Assembly: GCA_029884515.1 (NCBI GenBank)
Contig: JAOUHR010000059.1
Coordinates: forward strand, 1-8,621
Direction of reading: 5' to 3'
Length of the DNA stretch: 8,621 nt
Source: Gemmatimonadota bacterium
Lineage (GTDB): Bacteria > Gemmatimonadota > Gemmatimonadetes > Gemmatimonadales > Gemmatimonadaceae
The position numbers and the translations under genes were made by a program. Shown piece by piece: positions 1-8,051 of the stretch. Under the pieces are notes generated by a model. It was not told the origin of the DNA and made no database searches. It worked only from the letters and a program-made list of their open reading frames with translations. Positions within the stretch are counted from its first letter, which is position 1, and each line of letters starts with the position of its first letter.

Positions 1-185
1 TCTCGCTGACACGCACCGACCGTGGGGAGGGGACCACCTGGGTGCGATTCGCGCACACCGGGTGGCGGGACGAGAACGAGCATTCCCGCGTGAGCAGCTG
101 CTGCTGGGCGCAGTCCCTGCGGATCCTGCGGCGGTGGATCGAGGCTGGCGAGGAGGTCCCGTACGACCGGCGTAACGAGGCCTGA
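1..185 (+). CDS. C-terminal end of an AHSA1/SRPBCC-domain protein (partial at left edge)
   Basis: An open frame enters from the left edge (first whole codon at 3) and ends at TGA 183-185, giving the last 60 residues of a protein. The visible segment has the pattern of the C-terminus of Activator-of-Hsp90-ATPase-1-like (AHSA1, SRPBCC/START-fold) proteins: a final beta strand with WVRFAHTGW, a short turn region, then a long amphipathic closing helix SCCWAQSLRILRRWIEAGE, ending with a proline/tyrosine tail. In this family the helix packs over a hydrophobic cavity, and members are often of unknown ligand or act in stress or regulation. The ligand cannot be told from this fragment. The gene is co-directional with fusA but separated from it by 463 bases and a promoter, so it is probably not in the same transcription unit. 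The family call rests on recalled patterns and covers less than half of a typical ~150-residue domain. Confidence 0.7.
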   Translation, partial: SLTRTDRGEGTTWVRFAHTGWRDENEHSRVSSCCWAQSLRILRRWIEAGEEVPYDRRNEA

Positions 186-228
186 CGGCTTGGTCTCGTG
201 GCCTCCCGCCGCAGGTGGTGACCGCCCA

Positions 229-256
229 TTGACATAGCGCATCAGGGGACTAAGTT
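229..256 (+). promoter_or_regulatory. Candidate sigma70-type promoter for fusA-tuf operon
   Basis: A perfect -35 box TTGACA lies at 229-234, followed by a 16-base spacer and TAAGTT at 251-256, which keeps the T, A and final T of the TATAAT consensus. Transcription would begin near 262-266, leaving a leader of about 385 nt before the fusA ATG. A perfect -35 in such GC-rich DNA is unlikely to be chance, but the -10 is only half consensus and the spacer is one base short of the optimum. It is the best promoter seen between the upstream gene and fusA. Confidence 0.5.
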
Positions 257-300
257 CTACAGGCTACACCGAACCGCCTTCAAGGGCGCTCGGCGTGGCA

Positions 301-342
301 GGACGGCGCTGGTGGCCGTCCCCGGGGAACTGCGCCCCGGAC
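301..342 (+). promoter_or_regulatory. Two mutually exclusive hairpins in the fusA leader
   Basis: GGACGGC (301-307) pairs perfectly with GCCGTCC (315-321) across a 7-base loop. Alternatively GTCC (318-321) with GGGG (324-327) pairs with CCCC (335-338) and GGAC (339-342), with a CC bulge and a 7-base loop. The 318-321 segment is used by both, so only one can form at a time. Such switching is typical of attenuators and other cis-acting leader RNAs, but GC-rich sequence gives such pairings by chance too, so the function is unproven. Confidence 0.35.
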
Positions 343-556
343 AGATGGGCCCGCCAACGTCGGCTGGAATGACGCGCGGGGGGAGTGGACAGCCCGATCG
401 ATCCCGCCATCGGAGCCGTTGAGCCGAGGCGCCACGATTCCCGAAAAACACGCAGGACAATTCGACGTCGGGGTTGGTGCAGGTGTTGGTTCCCGACGCG
501 CCGAGGGTCCCCAGTCGCGCTCCAGTGGCGGCTGTACCCGGCGAGAGCGGATGGAT

Positions 557-613
557 ACCGGTCCCCCGGATGCACGACAGGGGGGGACGCCCGGTCCAGC
601 CGCGTTTTTGTTT
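557..613 (+). promoter_or_regulatory. Attenuator-like hairpin with T-rich tract upstream of fusA
   Basis: GTCCCCC (561-567) pairs perfectly with GGGGGAC (582-588) across a 14-base loop. The stem can be extended by ACCG (557-560) with CGGT (592-595) past a three-base bulge. A T-rich run TTTTTGTTT follows at 605-613, nine bases beyond the stem. In a standard intrinsic terminator the T-run directly follows the stem, so this is at best a weak or conditional terminator. The T-tract stands out in otherwise GC-rich DNA. It lies 36 bases before the fusA start. Confidence 0.3.
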
Positions 614-648
614 CCGTGATCCCAATCGCTTTCCAGCCACGCTGACCG

Positions 649-2766
<2,118 letters not shown>

Positions 2767-2785
2767 ACGGTAGACGGCAAGTGGT

Positions 2786-2805
2786 GGATGGGAGGGTTCC
2801 CATCC
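2786..2805 (+). promoter_or_regulatory. Perfect 8-bp hairpin between fusA and tuf
   Basis: GGATGGGA (2786-2793), a GGGT loop, and TCCCATCC (2798-2805) form a perfect stem-loop in the 88-base fusA-tuf gap. There is no T-tract after it, so it does not look like an intrinsic terminator. It may be a processing site, or stabilise the 3' end of the fusA message or the 5' end of the tuf message. tuf is usually needed in large excess over EF-G, and such intercistronic elements can help uncouple their expression; that role is inferred. Confidence 0.45.
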
Positions 2806-2854
2806 GACGCAGTGCGACCGGCAGGACATTCTTCAACCACCTCAGGTATTCCAT

Positions 2855-4057
<1,203 letters not shown>

Positions 4058-4065
4058 CAACGAAC

Positions 4066-4095
4066 GGGGCGGACCACCGTGAGGTGGTCCGCCCC
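4066..4095 (+). promoter_or_regulatory. Perfect 13-bp GUGA-tetraloop hairpin between tuf and rpsJ
   Basis: GGGGCGGACCACC (4066-4078) and GGTGGTCCGCCCC (4083-4095) are exact reverse complements closed by GTGA, a GNRA-type tetraloop (GUGA in RNA). The stem begins eight bases after the tuf stop and ends three bases before the rpsJ Shine-Dalgarno GGAG. No T-run follows, so a simple intrinsic terminator is unlikely, although stem-only terminators have been proposed in GC-rich genomes. Other possibilities are an RNase processing site separating the tuf and S10 messages, or a binding site for a ribosomal protein that controls rpsJ translation. Confidence 0.7.
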
Positions 4096-4098
4096 AGT

Positions 4099-4102
4099 GG
4101 AG
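4099..4102 (+). promoter_or_regulatory. rpsJ ribosome binding site
   Basis: GGAG lies five bases before ATG 4108 and selects that start over an in-frame GTG at 4084, which lies inside the adjacent hairpin and would add eight residues not found in S10 proteins. Its closeness to the stem base at 4095 means folding or protein binding there could limit ribosome access. Confidence 0.75.
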
Positions 4103-4107
4103 ACGCA

Positions 4108-4416
4108 ATGGCTGGACGTATTCGCATCCGACTCAAGGCCTTCGACCACGCGGTGATCGACCAGGCCTCGGCGGACATCGTGCGCACGGCGGAGAAGACG
4201 GGGGCCCAGGTCTCCGGGCCGATCCCGCTCCCCACGAAGACGCAGCGGTGGACGGTGCTCCGTTCGCCGCACGTGGACAAGAAGTCGCGCGAGCAGTTCG
4301 AGCTGAAGACGCACAAGCGGGTGATCGACATCCTCGACTCCAAGGCCGTGACGGTGGACGCGCTGACCAAGCTCGACCTGCCGGCGGGGGTGGATGTGGA
4401 GATCAAGGTCGAGTAG
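4108..4416 (+). CDS. rpsJ: 30S ribosomal protein S10 (NusE)
   Basis: S10 is a protein of the 30S subunit head and also acts as NusE, joining NusB and NusG in transcription antitermination and transcription-translation coupling. The product from ATG 4108 has 102 residues, against 103 in E. coli. Diagnostic segments are [10 protein letters not shown] at the N-terminus, [21 protein letters not shown] in the extended loop (cut here to its key IPLPT and SPHV elements), the [12 protein letters not shown] stretch, and the C-terminal [14 protein letters not shown]. It is the first gene of the S10 operon. It sits 50 bases after tuf, with a strong hairpin between, and is followed by an unusual 168-base gap before rplC. 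In many bacteria those two genes lie much closer, so expression of rpsJ and of the rest of the operon may be partly separated here. Confidence 0.98.
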   Translation: MAGRIRIRLKAFDHAVIDQASADIVRTAEKTGAQVSGPIPLPTKTQRWTVLRSPHVDKKSREQFELKTHKRVIDILDSKAVTVDALTKLDLPAGVDVEIKVE

Positions 4417-4427
4417 CAGGACGAGGC

Positions 4428-4506
4428 GTGAGGGGTGAGGAGTGAGGGGCGCGACGGGTACTGCCGTCGCGCCAGCCTCCCACCTCCCACCTCACACCTC
4501 CCACCT
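4428..4506 (+). repeat. REP-like inverted repeat with heptamer tandem arms
   Basis: The centre is a perfect 10-bp stem, GGCGCGACGG (4448-4457) with CCGTCGCGCC (4464-4473), around a GTACTG loop. Its outer arms are tandem heptamers: GTGAGGG, GTGAGGA, GTGAGGG at 4428-4448 on the left, and CCTCCCA, CCTCCCA, CCTCACA, CCTCCCA plus CCT at 4476-4506 on the right. The arms are complementary apart from about one mismatch per unit, so the RNA can form one long imperfect hairpin. This looks like a dispersed intergenic palindromic repeat rather than a gene-specific signal. There is no T-run, so it is not a classical terminator. Confidence 0.7.
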
Positions 4507-4524
4507 GTTGTTCGAAGAGTCCTC

Positions 4525-4562
4525 CGGCCGCAACGGGCCCCGCACAAGGCGGACCCGGGCCG
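4525..4562 (+). promoter_or_regulatory. GC-rich bulged hairpin just upstream of rplC
   Basis: CGGCC (4525-4529) pairs with GGCCG (4558-4562), CGGG (4534-4537) with CCCG (4554-4557), and CCGC (4540-4543) with GCGG (4549-4552), around an ACAAG loop with a GCAA bulge and a small internal loop. It ends 22 bases before the rplC ATG. This could be a protein-binding leader structure, but GC-rich DNA often gives such foldings by chance. No promoter is evident in the gap. Confidence 0.35.
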
Positions 4563-4584
4563 CGACTAACCAAGTGAGAGTGCC

Positions 4585-5268
4585 ATGATCGGTATCATCG
4601 GGAAGAAGCTGGGCATGACCCAGATCTTCAATGAGGAGGGGATGCAGATCCCCTGCACCGTGGTGGAGGCCACGCCGAATCCCGTGACGAAGGTCGTCAA
4701 CGCGGAGCAGGCGGGGTTCGCCTCGGTGGAGCTGGGCTTCGGCGCGCAGCGGCTGGCGCGCGAGTCCAAGAAGGGGGAGCGCACGCCGAAGGGCCGTCGC
4801 GCGAACAAGGCGGAGATCGGGCATGCGGCGAAGGCGGGGCTCCCGGCTCCGCCGGCGGTGCTGCGCTCGTTCCGGCTCGATGACGCCCCGGGCAGGGATG
4901 CCGAGGTGCCGACGTACAGCGTCGGGGACGTGATCACGGTCGGGATCTTCGCGCCGGGCGAGTACGTGAAGGTCACCGGCACGTCGAAGGGGCGCGGCTT
5001 CCAGGGCGTGGTGAAGCGCTACGGGATCGGCGGCGGGCCCAACACGCACGGCAACACCAAGCACCGGCGTCCCGGCTCGATCGGGCCCGGCACGGACCCG
5101 TCGCGCGTGATCAAGGGGAAGAAGATGCCGGGCCATTACGGCGCGGCGCGCCACACGGCGACCAGCCTCCGGGTCGAGAAGATCGACGCGGAACGCAACC
5201 TGATCTACATCCGCGGCAGCGTGGCCGGCCCGACCAACGGGATCGTGCTCGTCCGCAAGCAGGGATAA
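4585..5268 (+). CDS. rplC: 50S ribosomal protein L3
   Basis: L3 is an early-assembling 50S protein that binds the 3' part of 23S rRNA and sends a loop toward the peptidyl transferase centre. The product has 227 residues; E. coli has 209, the extra length falling mainly in a longer segment around residues 85-115. Clear signatures are MIGIIGKKLGMTQIF at the N-terminus, VTGTSKGRGFQGVVKR (130-145), the central loop HRRPGSIGPGTDPSRV, and KGKKMPGHYG (177-186). The position of the glutamine methylated by PrmB in E. coli (Gln150) aligns with Thr170 here, so that modification is not expected. The ATG at 4585 is set by the conserved N-terminus. Its ribosome binding site is weak (GTGAGAG just upstream). 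rplD follows after three bases. Confidence 0.98.
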   Translation: MIGIIGKKLGMTQIFNEEGMQIPCTVVEATPNPVTKVVNAEQAGFASVELGFGAQRLARESKKGERTPKGRRANKAEIGHAAKAGLPAPPAVLRSFRLDDAPGRDAEVPTYSVGDVITVGIFAPGEYVKVTGTSKGRGFQGVVKRYGIGGGPNTHGNTKHRRPGSIGPGTDPSRVIKGKKMPGHYGAARHTATSLRVEKIDAERNLIYIRGSVAGPTNGIVLVRKQG

Positions 5269-5271
5269 CCG

Positions 5272-6213
5272 ATGTCAGCGACCACTGAGACGATGAGCTA
5301 CGACGCGGCGGCCTACACGGCGCACGGCACCCCACGCGACCGCGTGGCACTGCCGCAGGCCGTGTTCGACGGCACCGTGAACATGCCGGTGATGCACCAG
5401 GCGGTGAAGGCGTATCTCGCCAACCAGCGCCAAGGCAACGCGTCCACCAAGACGCGGGGCAAGGTGGTGGGCGGCAACCAGAAGCCATGGAAGCAGAAGG
5501 GGACCGGCCGGGCCCGCCAGGGCTCGATCCGCGCCCCCAACTGGGTCGGCGGCGGCACGGTGTTCGGCCCGCAGCCGCGGAGCTACGAGCAGAAGGTGCC
5601 GCGCCAGATCAAGGCGCTGGCCCGCAAGAGCGCGTTCAACGCCCGGGCCCGTGAGCAGGCGCTGGTGGTGATCGACCGCTTCACCTACGAGAAGCCGAAG
5701 ACGGCGCAGATGGCGCAGCTCCTCGCGCGGCTCGAGGTCGGGCACCAGAAGGTGCTCATCCTCACCGATGGCGCGAAGCCGGCGGTGTACCTTAGCGCCC
5801 GCAACATCCCGAACGTGGTCGTGCAGCCCTACAGCGACGCCTCCACCTACGACCTCCTCTGGTCGGACGTGGTGCTCGTGGAGGCGCCGGCGATCGGGCA
5901 CGAGCTGGCCCCGGTGGCCGAGAAGGCCGTGGAGAAGGTGAGGATCAGGAAGGCCTCGGCGAAGAAGTCGCCGGCCAAGGCGGAGAAGGCGGCCGCCAAG
6001 AGCGAGGCGAAGGAAGCGAAGAAGGCGACCGCGAAGAAGGTCGCGAAGAAGGCCGCGGCCAAGGCCGCGGGCAAGGCCGCGGGCAAGGCCGCGGGCAAGG
6101 CCGCGGGCAAGAAGGCGGCGCCGAAGGCGGCCGCGAAGAAGGCGCCGGCCACGAAGGCCGCTGCCAAGAAGCCCGCGGCGAAGAAGGCCGCGCCCAAGAA
6201 GAAGGGGAAGTAA
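5272..6213 (+). CDS. rplD: 50S ribosomal protein L4 with histone H1-like Lys/Ala C-terminal tail
   Basis: L4 is an early assembly protein whose loop reaches the nascent peptide tunnel; in E. coli it also represses its own operon. Residues ~20-220 are standard L4: the tunnel loop region [20 protein letters not shown] (63-82), [14 protein letters not shown] (87-100), and a Rossmann-like second half with VLILTDG and ARNIPNVVV. The family is usually about 200-215 residues; this product has 313. From about residue 224 a low-complexity tail of 90 residues follows, of which 31 are lysine and 37 alanine by my count, with four AAGK repeats (266-280 region) and KKAAPK-type units like histone H1 tails. 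The tail is in frame, ends at a normal stop, and shares the GC-rich codon style of its neighbours. The start at ATG 5272 has AGGGA six bases upstream, within the end of rplC. rplW begins three bases after the stop. The tail may bind rRNA or other nucleic acid; that is inference. Confidence 0.97.
   Translation: MSATTETMSYDAAAYTAHGTPRDRVALPQAVFDGTVNMPVMHQAVKAYLANQRQGNASTKTRGKVVGGNQKPWKQKGTGRARQGSIRAPNWVGGGTVFGPQPRSYEQKVPRQIKALARKSAFNARAREQALVVIDRFTYEKPKTAQMAQLLARLEVGHQKVLILTDGAKPAVYLSARNIPNVVVQPYSDASTYDLLWSDVVLVEAPAIGHELAPVAEKAVEKVRIRKASAKKSPAKAEKAAAKSEAKEAKKATAKKVAKKAAAKAAGKAAGKAAGKAAGKKAAPKAAAKKAPATKAAAKKPAAKKAAPKKKGK
6049..6108 (+). repeat. 12-bp tandem repeat inside the rplD tail
   Basis: AAGGCCGCGGGC is present four times without a mismatch at 6061-6108, preceded at 6049-6060 by a near copy ending GCC. 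The period of 12 bases equals four codons (Lys-Ala-Ala-Gly), so gain or loss of a unit would keep the frame. It is a candidate site for length variation between strains. Confidence 0.9.
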
Positions 6214-6216
6214 CCG

Positions 6217-6504
6217 ATGCCCACGATGCTCCGCACCATCGTCCGCCCGCTCGTGACCGAGAAGACCTCGGCCGCGTACCAGGAGCGCGGCGAGTACACG
6301 TTCGAAGTCCACCCGGGCGCCACCAAGACCACCATCCGCGCGGCGATCGAATCGCTGTTCGGCGTGAAGGTCACGGGCGTCTGGACCTCGCAGCAGCGGG
6401 GGAAGACGCGCAAGGTCGGCGCGACCTCCGGCCTGCGTCCCCGCTGGAAGAAAGCGATCGTGAAGCTGAAGGCCGGCGACTCGATCGAGATCTTCGAGGG
6501 CTGA
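6217..6504 (+). CDS. rplW: 50S ribosomal protein L23
   Basis: L23 sits at the exit of the peptide tunnel and is the docking point for trigger factor and the signal recognition particle. The 95-residue product has the usual length. The N-terminal RPLVTEKT is diagnostic, and Glu15 aligns with E. coli Glu18, the trigger factor and SRP contact. YTFEVHPGATKTTIRAAIE and LFGVKVTGV follow as the core fold, then the basic loop (RGKTRKVG) and the final strand with KKAIVKL. The start at 6217 comes three bases after the rplD stop, with AGGGG (6203-6207) in the end of rplD as ribosome binding site, so the two genes are probably translationally coupled. rplB follows three bases after its stop. Confidence 0.98.
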   Translation: MPTMLRTIVRPLVTEKTSAAYQERGEYTFEVHPGATKTTIRAAIESLFGVKVTGVWTSQQRGKTRKVGATSGLRPRWKKAIVKLKAGDSIEIFEG

Positions 6505-6507
6505 CCC

Positions 6508-7341
6508 ATGGGAATCCGCAACTTCAAGCCGATGACCGCCGCGACCCGGTTCCGTTCCGTGTCCGACAACGACGTCATCACGCGCTCCACGCCGGAGAAG
6601 TCGCTCACCGCACCGCTCAAGAAGAGCGGCGGGCGCGACAACCACGGCCACATCTCGATGCGGCGCCTCGGCGGCGGCCACAAGCGGAAGTACCGCATCA
6701 TCGACTTCAAGCGCAACAAGCACGGCCAGCCGGCCGTGGTCGAGCAGATCGAGTACGATCCGAACCGCTCGGCCCGCATCGCGCTCGTCGCGTATGCGGA
6801 CGGCGAGAAGCGCTACATCCTGCATCCCAAGGGCCTCGCGGTGGGTGACACCATCGTGAGCGGCAAGGGGTCGGACGTGCGCACCGGGAACGCGATGCCG
6901 CTCCGCGAGGTGCCGCTCGGCACCGCGGTGCACAACGTGGAGATGAAGCCGGGGAAGGGCGGGCAGATGGCCCGTTCCGCCGGGACGAGCCTCCAGGTGG
7001 TCGCGAAGGAAGGGGAGTACGTCACCGTGCGGATGGCGTCGACCGAGATGCGGATGATCCACGGCGATTGCCTGGGGACCATCGGCGAGGTCGGCAACGC
7101 CGAGCACGAGCTGATCTCGTGGGGCAAGGCCGGCAAGACCCGCTGGATGGGGCACCGTCCGAAGGTCCGCGGCGAGGTGATGAACCCGGTGGACCACCCG
7201 CACGGTGGCCGCACGCGCGGCGGCCGGAACGTGGTGAGCCCCTGGGGCAAGAAGGAAGGCGTGAAGACGCGCAACAAGAAGAAGTCGTCGCAGCGCTTGA
7301 TCGTCCGTGGCCGGAAGCGCGGCAAGGCCACGCAGAGCTAA
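6508..7341 (+). CDS. rplB: 50S ribosomal protein L2
   Basis: L2 is among the most conserved ribosomal proteins; it binds domain IV of 23S rRNA and is needed for subunit association and peptidyl transferase activity. The product has 277 residues (E. coli 273). Characteristic segments are the N-terminal [19 protein letters not shown], the glycine-rich [22 protein letters not shown] stretch around 42-63 (OB-fold entry, key GGGHKR), [16 protein letters not shown] (163-178), and the C-terminal NPVDHPHGG (226-234) that holds the functionally important histidine (E. coli His229 region), followed by a basic tail. ATG 6508 is preceded by GAGGG (6496-6500) in the end of rplW. A 15-base gap leads to rpsS. 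Nothing unusual is seen. Confidence 0.99.
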   Translation: MGIRNFKPMTAATRFRSVSDNDVITRSTPEKSLTAPLKKSGGRDNHGHISMRRLGGGHKRKYRIIDFKRNKHGQPAVVEQIEYDPNRSARIALVAYADGEKRYILHPKGLAVGDTIVSGKGSDVRTGNAMPLREVPLGTAVHNVEMKPGKGGQMARSAGTSLQVVAKEGEYVTVRMASTEMRMIHGDCLGTIGEVGNAEHELISWGKAGKTRWMGHRPKVRGEVMNPVDHPHGGRTRGGRNVVSPWGKKEGVKTRNKKKSSQRLIVRGRKRGKATQS

Positions 7342-7356
7342 CCGGAGAATCGACCA

Positions 7357-7689
7357 ATGGCACGCAGCATCAAGAAGGGTCCGTTCATCCAGGAAGCCCT
7401 GCTCAAGCGGGTGCAGGCGATGAACGCGAAGAACGAGAAGAAGGTCGTGAAGACCTGGTCGCGCGCGAGCACGGTGATCCCCGAGTTCGTGGGGCACACG
7501 CTCGCGGTGCACAACGGGAACAAGTTCATCCCGGTGTACCTGACGGAGAACATGGTCGGGCACAAGCTCGGCGAGTTCGCCCCGACGCGGCTGTTCCGCG
7601 GCCACAGCGGCAACAACAAGATCGACAAGAAGGCGGCGCCGGCGGCGGCCGCACCTGCGGCGGCGCCGGCGGCGAAGGGAGGCAAGTGA
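7357..7689 (+). CDS. rpsS: 30S ribosomal protein S19 with Ala/Pro C-terminal extension
   Basis: S19 lies in the 30S head, forms a complex with S13, and its C-terminal tail reaches toward the A- and P-site tRNAs. The core is canonical: [34 protein letters not shown] split by the conserved WSR and AVHNG elements, and [13 protein letters not shown] (66-78) ending in FRGHSG. The family is usually 88-95 residues; this product has 110, because a low-complexity tail rich in Ala and Pro ([20 protein letters not shown], 91-110) is added. The start at 7357 has a good GGAGAA (7344-7349) seven bases upstream. rplV begins two bases after the stop. L4 in the same operon also has a low-complexity tail, so tail growth seems to be a feature of this genome's ribosomal proteins. 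Confidence 0.98.
   Translation: MARSIKKGPFIQEALLKRVQAMNAKNEKKVVKTWSRASTVIPEFVGHTLAVHNGNKFIPVYLTENMVGHKLGEFAPTRLFRGHSGNNKIDKKAAPAAAAPAAAPAAKGGK
7632..7674 (+). repeat. 16-bp direct repeat in the rpsS tail
   Basis: GGCGGCGCCGGCGGCG occurs at 7632-7647 and again at 7659-7674, with a start-to-start distance of 27 bases, equal to nine codons. It encodes the Ala/Pro tail of S19. The distance in whole codons suggests the tail could have grown by in-frame duplication. Composition bias alone is the alternative explanation. Confidence 0.75.
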
Positions 7690-7691
7690 CC

Positions 7692-8051
7692 ATGACCGAG
7701 GCACGGGCCATCCAGCGCACCACGCGGCAGTCGCCCTACAAGATGCGGCTGGTGATCGACCAGATCCGCGGGCTGGGCGTGAATGACGCCCTGGCGATGC
7801 TCAAGTTCTCGAAGAAGCACGCGGCGGTGCAGATCTCGAAGGTGCTCACCTCGGCGGTCGCGAACGCCGAGCAGGCGGCGCGCACGGCGAACACGTCGCT
7901 CGACGTGGACGCGCTCTACGTGAAGCACGCGATCGTCAACGAGGGGCCGAAGCTGAAGCGGTGGACCCCCGCCGCCATGGGAAGAGCGACCCCCATGATC
8001 AAGCGAACCAGCCACGTCGAGATCGTCGTGGCCGAGAAGGAAGGACGATAA
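7692..8051 (+). CDS. rplV: 50S ribosomal protein L22
   Basis: L22 binds all six domains of 23S rRNA, and its beta-hairpin lines the peptide tunnel near the macrolide site. From ATG 7692 the product has 119 residues, close to the usual ~110-118. Signatures are the N-terminal [14 protein letters not shown] (14-27), the helix AVANAEQ, and the tunnel hairpin [25 protein letters not shown], whose key elements are LKR, AMGRA and KRTSH. Where E. coli has PRA in this loop the protein reads PAA. The start is preceded by GGGAGG (7677-7682) in the end of rpsS. The frame stays open far upstream into rplB, but those starts overlap rplB and rpsS and are not credible. The stop overlaps the next start by one base (TAATG), indicating translational coupling with rpsC. 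Confidence 0.98.
   Translation: MTEARAIQRTTRQSPYKMRLVIDQIRGLGVNDALAMLKFSKKHAAVQISKVLTSAVANAEQAARTANTSLDVDALYVKHAIVNEGPKLKRWTPAAMGRATPMIKRTSHVEIVVAEKEGR

Larger units (their letters stand above)
186..648 (+). other. Gene-free 463-base leader/intergenic region before fusA
   Basis: No convincing gene lies here. The open frames that cross it have arginine/proline-rich products with no recognisable motif, and none has a well-placed ribosome binding site. There is no tRNA cloverleaf and no obvious intrinsic terminator for the upstream gene. What can be seen is a TTGACA-type promoter at 229-256, two overlapping hairpins at 301-342, and a hairpin plus T-rich tract at 557-613. The simplest reading is a long structured 5' untranslated leader for the fusA-tuf-S10 transcript. 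rpsL and rpsG, the usual upstream partners of fusA, are absent. Confidence 0.7.

Noticed and set aside
385..645. 86-codon frame ending three bases before fusA, as a possible coupled leader peptide
   Set aside because: The GTG start has its purine run touching the start codon, and the product is Arg/Pro-rich without any pattern. The position before SD-less fusA is suggestive, but I see nothing else; conservation in relatives or ribosome footprints would revive it.
186..648. tRNA, CRISPR, mobile element or toxin-antitoxin genes in the leader
   Set aside because: No cloverleaf, no regularly spaced repeats, no transposase frame and no terminal inverted repeats could be found there.
4084..4107. 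Upstream GTG start for rpsJ adding eight residues
   Set aside because: It lies inside the 13-bp hairpin. ATG 4108 has GGAG at the right distance and gives the standard S10 N-terminus.
4066..4107. Classical rho-independent terminator after tuf
   Set aside because: The stem is strong but no T-tract follows and the rpsJ start is 12 bases away, so it is listed as a regulatory or processing hairpin instead.
7068..7691. N-terminal extension of L22 in an open frame reaching into rplB
   Set aside because: The frame is open by GC bias only; it overlaps rplB and all of rpsS, and the L22 start at 7692 has its own GGGAGG.
5275..7704. 809-codon open frame on the minus strand under rplD-rplW-rplB-rpsS
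   Set aside because: It is an antisense shadow of four certain ribosomal protein genes; the product is Arg/Leu/His-rich with long low-complexity runs mirroring the L4 tail.
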